From NCBI RefSeq assembly GCF_017654485.1, contig NZ_CP061095.1, positions 256,240 to 320,239 of the forward strand: DNA of 64,000 bases, in the 5' to 3' direction. Below the pieces are notes generated by a model. That model was not told the DNA's origin and searched no databases. It saw nothing but the letters and a program-made list of their open reading frames with translations. Made by a program: the position numbers and the translations under genes. Position 1 is the stretch's first letter; each line of letters begins with the position of its first letter. This stretch comes from Roseomonas marmotae (GTDB lineage: Bacteria; Pseudomonadota; Alphaproteobacteria; Acetobacterales; Acetobacteraceae). This document shows positions 40,175 through 47,152 of the stretch, piece by piece.

Positions 40175-41551
40175 TCAGACCGCCGGCAGCAGTGCCATCC
40201 GCCGCCAGCGCAGCGTCATCAGCGTGGCCACGATCGCCAAGCCGGCCGCCAGCCCGAGCCAGACGCCGATGGGTCCCAGTTGCAGCCCCAGCGCCAGCAC
40301 CAGCCCGACCGGCAGCCCCAGGCCCCAGTAGCCCAGCGCCGCGATCAACAGCGGCAGGCGCGTGTCCTTCAGGCCCCGCAGCGCCCCGGCAGCAGCCACC
40401 TGCACGCCATCCGCCAGTTGGAACAGCCCGGCCACCATCAGCAGCGTGGCGGCCAGCTGCCGCGTGCTTTCGAGGTCCGGGGGCAGGAAGAGCGCGGCGA
40501 GGCGATAGGGCAGCAGCAGCAGCAGAATGGCCGTGGCCGCCATGAAGCCGGCGGCCAGCAGGATGGCCGCCCAGCCCGCGCGGCGGATACCGGCCGGGTC
40601 CACGGCGCCCGCCGCCAGCCCCACGCGCGCGGTGGCCGCCTGGCCGATGCCCATCGGGATCATGAAGGCGGAGCCGGCCACCTGCAGGGCCACCGCATGC
40701 GCGGCCACCGCCGCCGGGCCGAACCACCCCATGACCAGCGCCGCGCCGCTGAAGACGCCGATCTCCAGCAGCATGGTGCCGGCGATCGGCAGGCCCACGC
40801 GGATGATCTCCAGCATCCGCGGCAGGTCCGCGCGCCAGAAGCGGCCGGCGAGGCGGAAGCGCGCGGTGCGGCGGTTCAGCGCCATCACGCCAGCCAGCCC
40901 CACGAACATGAAGAGGTTGGAGAGGGCGCTGGCGATCCCCGCCCCCAGCACGCCCAGCCGCGGCATGCCGAACCCGCCCGTCACCAGCCCGTAGTCCAGC
41001 ACCGCGTTCAGCCCGATGGCCACCAGCGAGACCCAGAGCGCGGCCTGAGGCCGCTCCAGCGCCGAGAGAAAGCCACGCAGCAGCATGAAGCCGTAGAAGG
41101 GTATCAGTCCCCAGAGCATCACCCGCAGATAGGTCTGCGCCTGCGCGGCCAGATCCGCTTCCTGGCCGGTGAACCGCAGGATGGCGCCGCCATGCCAGAG
41201 CAGCAGCGCGATGGGGGGGAAGACGAGGAGCCCCAGCCACATGGCCTGGCGGAAGGTGCGGCGCATCTCCCGCACATGATGGCGCACGCGCCCCCGTTCC
41301 TGCGCCAGCATGGCCGAGGCGGCGAAAGCCAGGCCGAAGGGCAGCGCCATGGCGATGAAGTAGAGATTGCCGCCGAGCGTGGCGGCCGCCAGCGGCACTT
41401 CCCCCAGGCGGCCGAGGAAGAGCGTATCCGTCACCACCAGCGCGATCTGCGACAGGTTGGTCAGGGCCAGAGGCCAGGCCAAGGCCAACATGGCGCGGAA
41501 TTCCTGCGCCCAGCCGCCGAGGGGGCGGGCGACGGCATCGCGGTGTCTCAT
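40175..41551 (-). CDS. MATE-family multidrug efflux transporter
   Basis: 458-residue NorM-like antiporter with about twelve hydrophobic segments in two pseudo-symmetric halves. The N-terminal block LALTNLSQIALVVTDTLFLGRLG and the second-half block PIAGTMLLEIGVFSGAALVMGWFG are the usual MATE markers. Exports cationic or aromatic compounds with H+ or Na+. It stands alone, with no regulator next to it. Confidence 0.92.
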   Translation of the reverse strand: MRHRDAVARPLGGWAQEFRAMLALAWPLALTNLSQIALVVTDTLFLGRLGEVPLAAATLGGNLYFIAMALPFGLAFAASAMLAQERGRVRHHVREMRRTFRQAMWLGLLVFPPIALLLWHGGAILRFTGQEADLAAQAQTYLRVMLWGLIPFYGFMLLRGFLSALERPQAALWVSLVAIGLNAVLDYGLVTGGFGMPRLGVLGAGIASALSNLFMFVGLAGVMALNRRTARFRLAGRFWRADLPRMLEIIRVGLPIAGTMLLEIGVFSGAALVMGWFGPAAVAAHAVALQVAGSAFMIPMGIGQAATARVGLAAGAVDPAGIRRAGWAAILLAAGFMAATAILLLLLPYRLAALFLPPDLESTRQLAATLLMVAGLFQLADGVQVAAAGALRGLKDTRLPLLIAALGYWGLGLPVGLVLALGLQLGPIGVWLGLAAGLAIVATLMTLRWRRMALLPAV

Positions 41552-41639
41552 CTGGCGCTCCTCACTCGGGCGGGGGGCTTATGGGAGGCGCGAGCGGCAC
41601 GCAACCATGATCCGCTTCAGGAGACGGAGGATACAGGCC

Positions 41640-42725
41640 TCAGCGACCGCCGCGCGGGCGCCAGAGGATGTCGGGGGTGATCGCGGAAAGGCTGGGGCAG
41701 CCGGTCTGCACCATGGCCACCTCCAGCTCCGTCCGCAGCAGCTTCAGCACATGGGCGACGCCCGTCGCGCCGCCCACCGCCAGCCCATGCAGCACCGGCC
41801 GCCCGACCATGACCGCCGAGGCACCCAGCGCCAGCGCCTTCAGCACATCGGTGCCACGCCGGATGCCGCCATCCAGCAGCAGGGGCACCCGCCCGGCCAC
41901 GGCCTCCGCCACTTCCTCCAGCACCTCGATGGTGGCGGGCTGCCCGTCCAGCACCCGGCCGCCATGGTTGGAGACGACCAGCCCATCCGCCCCGGCCTCC
42001 AGCCCGCGAAGCGCATCTTCGGGGGTCATGATGCCCTTCAGCAGCAGAGGCAGCCGGGTCTGCCGGCGCAGCGCCTCGATATCCGCCCAGAGGGGCGCAC
42101 CGCGCTGCACGCTGCCGAAAACCTCGCTCGCCTCGCCCGGTGGCGCGGGCGGCGGCGGGACGGCGCCGCGCAGGTTGACGGCCTCCACCCCCGCCGGCAG
42201 GCGGAAGCCGGCGCGCTGTTCCCGGTTGCGGAGGCTGATGGGCGCATCGACGGTGACGACCAGCGCCGTGCAGCCCGCCGCCTCCGCCCGGCGCACCAGG
42301 GCCTGGGTGAAGGCGCGGTCGGGCTGGATATAGAGCTGGAACCATGGGGGCGGACTGGCGCGGGCGACGATGGCTTCCAACGGCAGGCTGGCCTGGGCGC
42401 TGACGACCATGCCCGCCTGCAAGGCGCTGGCGCCGGTGGCCGTGGCCAGTTCCCCTTCCGGGTGCAGCAGGCGGTGGAAGGCGCTGGGCGCCACCAGCAC
42501 GGGATGCGCGTAATCCTGCCCGAAGAGCGAGAGCCGGGTCCCGGCCCCCGCCATATCCGTCAGCACGCGCTGCTTCAGCCGCAGCCGGGCGAATGCGGCG
42601 CGGTTCTCGGCCAGGGTCAACTCATCGGCCGCGCCGCCGGCGACATAGGCCCAGGCATTCTCACCCATGCGGCGGCGGGCATGCGGTTCGTAATCCGCGA
42701 CGGCGGCGATATCGGGGGGGATCAT
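41640..42725 (-). CDS. FMN-dependent alpha-hydroxy-acid oxidase/dehydrogenase
   Basis: 361-residue TIM-barrel flavoprotein of the lactate/glycolate oxidase family. FMN and substrate residues appear in the usual places: PVLVAPSAFHRLLHPEGE, WFQLYIQPD, LVVTVDAPI, LLLKGIMTPEDA, the catalytic histidine in VVSNHGGRVLDG near 252, and DGGIRRGTDVLKALALGASAVMVGRP in pieces. The longer frame to 42815 is rejected; the family N-terminus begins at MIPPDIAAVADYE. It is divergent from the ABM protein gene across a strong hairpin. The oxidised acid is unknown. Confidence 0.92.
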   Translation of the reverse strand: MIPPDIAAVADYEPHARRRMGENAWAYVAGGAADELTLAENRAAFARLRLKQRVLTDMAGAGTRLSLFGQDYAHPVLVAPSAFHRLLHPEGELATATGASALQAGMVVSAQASLPLEAIVARASPPPWFQLYIQPDRAFTQALVRRAEAAGCTALVVTVDAPISLRNREQRAGFRLPAGVEAVNLRGAVPPPPAPPGEASEVFGSVQRGAPLWADIEALRRQTRLPLLLKGIMTPEDALRGLEAGADGLVVSNHGGRVLDGQPATIEVLEEVAEAVAGRVPLLLDGGIRRGTDVLKALALGASAVMVGRPVLHGLAVGGATGVAHVLKLLRTELEVAMVQTGCPSLSAITPDILWRPRGGR

Positions 42726-42782
42726 GGACGGGCGCCTTCCTGGCTGCGGGCGCGGCCCGCCGGAGCCGGCGGGCCTGGGCGA

Positions 42783-42811
42783 CCCGGGCCTGACTTGTCG
42801 GCAGGCCCGGG
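42783..42811. repeat. 10-bp perfect inverted repeat in a divergent promoter gap
   Basis: CCCGGGCCTG (42783-42792) and CAGGCCCGGG (42802-42811) with a nine-base loop lie 58 bp upstream of the FMN oxidase start. Because the flanking genes diverge, a terminator role is not expected; an mRNA leader hairpin or an operator is possible. Confidence 0.5.
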
Positions 42812-42922
42812 ACACCCCAGGCTTATCCGAGCCGGCGATTCCTGTCCTGACCCTTCCGGGCCGGGACAGACGCAGGCTAGCATATTGAAAACCGCCCGCA
42901 AATAACAGGAGAGGGTTGCGCC

Positions 42923-43243
42923 ATGACCTTCATCGCCATGAACCGCTTCCGTGTCGCCAGGGGCTCCGAGGCGGAATTCGAGCAGGTCTGGGCCAGGCGG
43001 GATTCGCGGCTGCGGGAGGTGCCGGGCTTCGTCTCCTTCGATCTGTTGCGAGGCCCGGAAGCGGAGGACCATGTGCTCTACGCCTCCCACACCATCTGGC
43101 GCTCCAAGGCCGATTTCGAGGCCTGGACCCGGTCGGATGCCTTCCGCGCGGCGCATCGCGGCGCCGGGGAGCGTAAGCCCCTCTATATCGGCCCGCCGCA
43201 ATTCGAGGGCTTCGAGGCCGTGCAGAGCCTGCGGCCGGAGTAG
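42923..43243 (+). CDS. Antibiotic biosynthesis monooxygenase (ABM) family protein
   Basis: 106-residue single ABM/dimeric alpha-beta-barrel protein, close in style to the HmoB/IsdG haem-degrading group. The N7 of FIAMNRFRVARG, the W in HTIWRSKADFEAW and the H in FRAAHRGAG resemble the Asn-Trp-His set of IsdG-like haem oxygenases. Haem degradation is therefore possible but not shown. It has a good GGAGAGGG upstream. It precedes the NADP oxidoreductase by 90 bp. Confidence 0.82.
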   Translation: MTFIAMNRFRVARGSEAEFEQVWARRDSRLREVPGFVSFDLLRGPEAEDHVLYASHTIWRSKADFEAWTRSDAFRAAHRGAGERKPLYIGPPQFEGFEAVQSLRPE

Positions 43244-43254
43244 GGCACGGACCG

Positions 43255-43270
43255 GTTGGATACATCCAAC
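43255..43270. promoter_or_regulatory. Palindromic operator candidate, GTTGGAT-N2-ATCCAAC
   Basis: A 7-bp inverted repeat with an AC centre lies 64 bp before the NADP oxidoreductase start. The same arms occur at 63968-63987. The TTGGAT-N2-ATCCAA form resembles sites of GntR/FCD-type regulators; none is encoded in the window. Confidence 0.5.
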
Positions 43271-43333
43271 ACGGTGGTTTCCCGATCAGGCATGCGCCCC
43301 CATGTGATGCGGATATCGCGAAGGGAGCGTCCC

Positions 43334-44353
43334 ATGTCAGAGATCACCAGCCGCCAGATCCGCCTCGCCGCACGCCCGGAAGGCCGCCCCGGCCCCGAGC
43401 ATTTCCGTCTGGAGGAGGCGGCCGTGCTGCCGCCCGGCGAGGGTGAGGTGCTGCTGCAGACGCTCTATCTCTCGCTCGACCCCTATATGCGGGGGCGGAT
43501 GAGCGCCGCGCGCTCCTATGCCCAGCCTACCGAACTGGGGGCGGTGATGGAGGGCGGGACCGTCAGCCGTGTGCTGGAATCACGCGATCCCCGCTTCGCG
43601 CCGGGAGACATCGTCCTGTCTTATTCCGGCTGGCAGAGCCATGCGGTCGCCCGGGGCGACAGCCTGCGGAAGCTGGACCCGGCCGTGGCGCCCGTCAGCA
43701 CGGCGCTGGGCGTGCTGGGCATGCCGGGCTTCACCGCCTGGTCGGGATTGCTGCTGCTGGGCCAGCCCAAGGCGGGCGAGACGGTGGTGGTGGCGGCGGC
43801 CACCGGCCCCGTCGGCTCGGCCGTCGGGCAGATCGCGCGCATCAAGGGTGCGCGGGCCGTGGGCATCGCGGGGGGGCCGAAGAAATGCGCGGCGCTGCTG
43901 GAGGAATTCGGCTTCGACGCGGCCATCGACCACCGGGCGCCGGACTTCCCAGAGCAGCTGCGCGCCGCCTGCCCCAGAGGCATCGATGTCTATTTCGAGA
44001 ATGTCGGTGGACCCGTCTGGGACGCGGTGTTCCCCCTGCTGAATGAATTCGCCCGCGTGCCGGTCTGCGGCCTGGTCTCGCAATACAATGTAGCCAGCAC
44101 CGGCGGGCCCGACCGCCTGCCCGGGCTGATGCGGGAGGTGCTCTCCCGCAGCCTGACCATCCGTGGCTTCATCCAGCGGGAATTCGCGGCCCATCGGCCG
44201 GAGTTCCTGGAGGAAATGGCGGGCTGGGTGGCGGAAGGGAAGGTTCGCTATCGCGAGGACGTCGTGCGGGGGCTGGAACAGGCGCCGGAGGCCTTCGCCG
44301 GGCTGCTGGAGGGCCGCAACTTCGGCAAGCTGCTGGTGCAGGTGGCGGAATAG
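43334..44353 (+). CDS. NADP-dependent MDR oxidoreductase (CurA/leukotriene-B4-dehydrogenase type)
   Basis: 339-residue zinc-free medium-chain reductase that reduces alkenal/enone double bonds with NADPH. The nucleotide-binding motif is AAATGPVGSAVGQIA, and the family markers LSLDPYMRGRM, GFTAWSGLL and IDVYFENVGG are present. AAGGGAGCG precedes the ATG at 43334. It is preceded by a palindromic operator candidate at 43255 and followed directly by the first iteron of the origin region. Confidence 0.92.
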   Translation: MSEITSRQIRLAARPEGRPGPEHFRLEEAAVLPPGEGEVLLQTLYLSLDPYMRGRMSAARSYAQPTELGAVMEGGTVSRVLESRDPRFAPGDIVLSYSGWQSHAVARGDSLRKLDPAVAPVSTALGVLGMPGFTAWSGLLLLGQPKAGETVVVAAATGPVGSAVGQIARIKGARAVGIAGGPKKCAALLEEFGFDAAIDHRAPDFPEQLRAACPRGIDVYFENVGGPVWDAVFPLLNEFARVPVCGLVSQYNVASTGGPDRLPGLMREVLSRSLTIRGFIQREFAAHRPEFLEEMAGWVAEGKVRYREDVVRGLEQAPEAFAGLLEGRNFGKLLVQVAE

Positions 44354-44368
44354 CGGGGCGGGCGCGAA

Positions 44369-44414
44369 CGACCCCTTCATTCCGGCGTCAGGTGCTATCC
44401 GACCCTTCCATTCC
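44369..44414 (+). repeat. Two iterons at the 3' end of the initiator gene
   Basis: CGACCCCTTCATTCC (44369-44383) and CGACCCTTCCATTCC (44400-44414), both on the plus strand. The second overlaps the last codons of the initiator gene, so part of the protein's C-terminus is written by the repeat. Confidence 0.75.
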
Positions 44415-45365
44415 CGGCTGGAGCAGGGCCAGCGTGCCCTGCTTCGGCAGGGCGTGCACGTAGCGGTAGCGATAGGACTTGGCCCGGCCGCTGCCCGTCT
44501 CCTCGCAGGTCCAGGAGGCGAGGCCGCCGGCATTGGTCATGTCGTCGAAGGCCTGGCGGCATTCCTCGCGGAATTTCAGCCGCTGGCGCGTGGTTTCGGC
44601 CTTGTAGTCACGGCCCGCCAGCTCGGCCAGGGTCTCCACCGCGACCCAGGTATAGTCGGGCTGGGAGTCGATGAACGGCCAGAAGGCCTTGGCATAATCC
44701 GAGCGCAGCTTGAAATAGGTTTCGCCATCAATACTGGCGAGGGTGCGGCTCTCGAACATGTCGCGCACCCATTCGCCATAGGCGACCTTCACCCGGGAAT
44801 CGAGCGTGATGCCGTCCCATTCGATGCGGCCCAGCAGATTGTCCGAATAGCCGGCGGCGGCGAGGCGGCCGCTCTGCGTCGCCGCCTCGTATTGCGCGAA
44901 GTCGCCCTGGTAGAAGCGGAAACTGACGGAGCGCAGTTCCTCGAAGACCCGCAGCATGGTGCCGAGGTTGTTCACATGGGCGGTGCGGCCGGTCGCCGAG
45001 AGCAGGGCGCGCCAGGTCGTCTCGGTATGGTAATATGGCAGCGGGCGGGCGCCGTCCTGGGGTGCCATTTCCGTCCGCCTGGCGCGCATGCGGAAGAGGG
45101 CATAGAGCGCATCGCGGTGCTGGGAACCCAGCTCCCGACCCCTCACCTCCACCACCGTATGCGGGCGGACGACATAAAGCCTCTGGAAGCCGCTATCGGT
45201 GATCAGGCCCTTCTTGCGGGGCGCGAAGGCTGAGGTGCGGGCAAGGCGGGAGGGCATGACGGTAGGCGCCTTGCGACCGCGCCGATTGGCCTTGGCCCGC
45301 TCGAACCGCTCAAGCCGCTTCCGTTCCGCTTCCGTCAGTTCCTGACCGCCTGTGATTGTCGCCAC
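44388..45365 (-). CDS. Plasmid-type replication initiator protein (Rep), putative
   Basis: 325 residues from the GTG at 45365. An ATG at 45428 would add 21 residues, but that stretch contains an iteron and looks non-coding. The protein is basic at its N-terminus (ERKRLERFERAKANRRGRK) and has a helical, Trp/Tyr-rich body (DALYALFRMRARR, TTWRALLSATGRT, YTWVAVETLAELAGRDYKAETTRQRLKFREE). This looks like tandem winged-helix domains as in RepA/TrfA-like initiators. No specific family is claimed. The identification rests mainly on its setting: it is ringed by 15-bp iterons, a DnaA box and an AT-rich segment. An iteron directly over its start region suggests autorepression. Confidence 0.7.
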   Translation of the reverse strand: MATITGGQELTEAERKRLERFERAKANRRGRKAPTVMPSRLARTSAFAPRKKGLITDSGFQRLYVVRPHTVVEVRGRELGSQHRDALYALFRMRARRTEMAPQDGARPLPYYHTETTWRALLSATGRTAHVNNLGTMLRVFEELRSVSFRFYQGDFAQYEAATQSGRLAAAGYSDNLLGRIEWDGITLDSRVKVAYGEWVRDMFESRTLASIDGETYFKLRSDYAKAFWPFIDSQPDYTWVAVETLAELAGRDYKAETTRQRLKFREECRQAFDDMTNAGGLASWTCEETGSGRAKSYRYRYVHALPKQGTLALLQPGMEGSDST

Positions 45366-45371
45366 AATATC

Positions 45372-45585
45372 CGACCCTTTGATTCCCGCCGAGGCATGCA
45401 GACTAGCATTCCAGACCGGCGTGCGCATCAACGCGGAATCAAGGGGTCGCTTTGTGCTTCAGGCATGGTGACCCGGCGCCGGCGGAGTGGATAAGGCGGG
45501 GGAGAAGTGAAAGGAGGGGTCGCTTTCGGGAATGGCAGGGTCGCGTTTGGGAGGGAACGGGTCGGAACCCGGAAACAACGGGTCT
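45372..45585. repeat. Rep-proximal iteron array
   Basis: One plus-strand copy, CGACCCTTTGATTCC (45372-45386), just upstream of the GTG start. Then come minus-strand copies at 45435-45449 (CGACCCCTTGATTCC when reversed), 45529-45543 (CGACCCTGCCATTCC), 45549-45563 (CGACCCGTTCCCTCC) and 45571-45585 (AGACCCGTTGTTTCC). A degenerate one is at 45508-45522. Conservation decays toward the AT-rich segment. Confidence 0.8.
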
Positions 45586-45676
45586 AAACCCTCTCATAAC
45601 CTGTTGATTCTAAAAGTCCCACGGCGGAATAGACTCTTCTTAATAGACTTTGAATCAGACTCTGACAGACCTCTGC
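45586..45676. other. AT-rich segment, candidate DNA-unwinding element
   Basis: 60 bases (45601-45660) are 60% A+T in a window of about 30% A+T. Short repeated words (AGACTCT, AGACTTT, CAGACTCT) recur. It lies between the two iteron arrays and beside the DnaA box, the expected place for origin opening. Confidence 0.6.
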
Positions 45677-45689
45677 TGTGGATGCTATT

Positions 45690-45698
45690 TGTGAATAA
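45690..45698 (-). other. DnaA box
   Basis: TGTGAATAA, the reverse of TTATTCACA, is a perfect match to TTATNCACA. A weaker copy with two mismatches (TGTGGATGC) is at 45677-45685. Confidence 0.7.
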
Positions 45699-45750
45699 GC
45701 CAGGGCCACAGGCCCTTTCCGAGGCGGAAGCCCCGGAAAGCCGGCTGAAA

Positions 45751-45870
45751 CGACCCTTTGATTCCGCGTCTCACGCGACTCCGGACGCCGTGGGAAGCGG
45801 TGCCGGGAACAAAAACGACCCCATGATTCCGGCGGGAGGAGCCTCCCCGACGAAACGACCCTTCAATTCC
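45751..45870 (+). repeat. Distal iteron array
   Basis: Three plus-strand copies: CGACCCTTTGATTCC (45751-45765, identical to the copy at 45372), CGACCCCATGATTCC (45816-45830) and CGACCCTTCAATTCC (45856-45870). Each is preceded by one or more A residues (GAAA, AAAAA, GAAA). Spacings are 65 and 40 bases, about six and four helical turns. Confidence 0.8.
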
Positions 45871-45947
45871 ACATGAACCAGCGGATTGACCGGCCGGAGT
45901 GGTCGGATCACTTTGCGCCCCGGGTAGCAACGGGAACGAGGTCAATC

Positions 45948-47147
45948 ATGACGCGGCACGACATCCTCGAGAAAATCCGGCAGTTCGAGCCGGAACTCGT
46001 GGCGATCCGGCGTGATATTCACAAGCATCCGGAGACCCGCTTCGAGGAAGTGCGGACCGCCGGCCTCGTCGCCAGCAAGCTGCGCGAATGGGGCTTGCAG
46101 GTGGAAGAGGGGATCGGCAAGACCGGCGTCGTCGGCACCCTGCAGGGCCGCCGTCCCGGTCAGCGCGCCATCGGGCTGCGCGCCGACATGGACGCGCTCT
46201 TCATCCAGGAAGAGAACGACTTTGAGCACGCCTCCTCCGTGCCCGGGAAGATGCATGCCTGCGGCCATGACGGGCACACCACCATGCTGCTCGGTGCCGC
46301 CAGATACCTGGCCGAGAACCCGGACTTCGCGGGCACCGTGCACTTCATCTTCCAGCCGGCGGAGGAAGCCGGCACCGGCGCGCCGGCCATGATCGCCGAC
46401 GGGCTGTTCGACCGCTTCCCGGTCGATGCTGTCTACGGCATGCACAACACGCCGGGCATGCCCGTCGGCCATTTCGCCACGCGTCCCGGCCCGATCCTGG
46501 CAGGCGCCGATTTCTGGGGTGTCACCTTCACCGGCACCGGCGGCCACGGCGGCGCCGCCCCGCATCTGGCGACGGATGCGACGGTCGTGTTGGGCCATTT
46601 CCTGCTGGCGGTGCAGACCATCCTGCCGCGCAACCTGAAGCCCACGGAACCCGCCGCCCTCTCGGTCGGCCATGTCTCCGGCGGCACCTTCGGCTCCCCG
46701 AATGTGATGCCGGCGCGGGTCGTGGTGCGGGGCACCGCGCGTTACTTCCGACCGGAGGCGCAGGCGGTGATCCGCCAGCGGCTGGAGGAGCTCGCCAAGA
46801 CCCTGGCCGCCGCCCATGGCTGCGAGGCCGAGCTGACCTATGAGGCGCTCTGCCCGCCGACGGTGAATGCGCCGGAGAAGGTGCCGGTCGCCAATGCCGC
46901 GGCCGTCGCGCTGGTGGGCGAGACCAATCTGGGCGAGTATCCGATGAGCACGGGCGGCGAGGATTTCGCCTTCATGCTGCAGCAGAAGCCCGGTGTTTTC
47001 ATGCGGATCGGCAATGGCGTGAATGCCGACGGCAGCTTCCACAACGTGCATACGCCGAAATACGATTTCAATGACGAGATCCTGGGCCTGGGCGCCGCCT
47101 ATTGGGCGAGCCTGGTGCAGCAGGAACTCAGCCTCGAAGACCGGTGA
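45948..47147 (+). CDS. M20-family amidohydrolase/peptidase (HipO-like)
   Basis: 399-residue zinc-dependent aminoacylase or hippurate-hydrolase-type peptidase. Metal and catalytic residues include C105 and H107 in MHACGHDGH, E139/E140 in QPAEEAGTG, and later HN (GMHNTPGMP) and the C-terminal NVHTPKYDF. GAGG precedes the ATG at 45948; the frame's earlier start at 45873 lies in the last iteron flank and is rejected. It is followed five bases later by a peptide-type binding protein, suggesting uptake and hydrolysis of a small peptide or N-acyl amino acid. Confidence 0.9.
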   Translation: MTRHDILEKIRQFEPELVAIRRDIHKHPETRFEEVRTAGLVASKLREWGLQVEEGIGKTGVVGTLQGRRPGQRAIGLRADMDALFIQEENDFEHASSVPGKMHACGHDGHTTMLLGAARYLAENPDFAGTVHFIFQPAEEAGTGAPAMIADGLFDRFPVDAVYGMHNTPGMPVGHFATRPGPILAGADFWGVTFTGTGGHGGAAPHLATDATVVLGHFLLAVQTILPRNLKPTEPAALSVGHVSGGTFGSPNVMPARVVVRGTARYFRPEAQAVIRQRLEELAKTLAAAHGCEAELTYEALCPPTVNAPEKVPVANAAAVALVGETNLGEYPMSTGGEDFAFMLQQKPGVFMRIGNGVNADGSFHNVHTPKYDFNDEILGLGAAYWASLVQQELSLEDR

Positions 47148-47152
47148 AACCC

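Larger units (their letters stand above)
45366..45870. other. Iteron-type replication origin (putative oriV)
   Basis: This 505-bp region between the initiator and the M20 peptidase (whose start is 45948) has four parts in order: rep-proximal iterons, AT-rich DNA, DnaA boxes, and distal iterons. It contains no gene I can support. The rep-side array (45435-45585) points one way and the distal array (45751-45870) the other, with the AT-rich part between them. The arrangement matches iteron-controlled origins; function is inferred. Confidence 0.72.

Noticed and set aside
38984..41680. 898-residue plus-strand frame
   Set aside because: It is antisense to ligD and the MATE gene, is Gln/Arg/His-rich and has no domain signature.
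45532..45876. 114-residue plus-strand frame in the origin region
   Set aside because: It is made largely of iterons and the AT-rich segment, has no recognisable fold and lacks a ribosome binding site.
44354..45947. CRISPR array as an explanation for the repeats
   Set aside because: Copies are 15 bp, degenerate, in both orientations and unevenly spaced, with no cas genes; iterons fit better.
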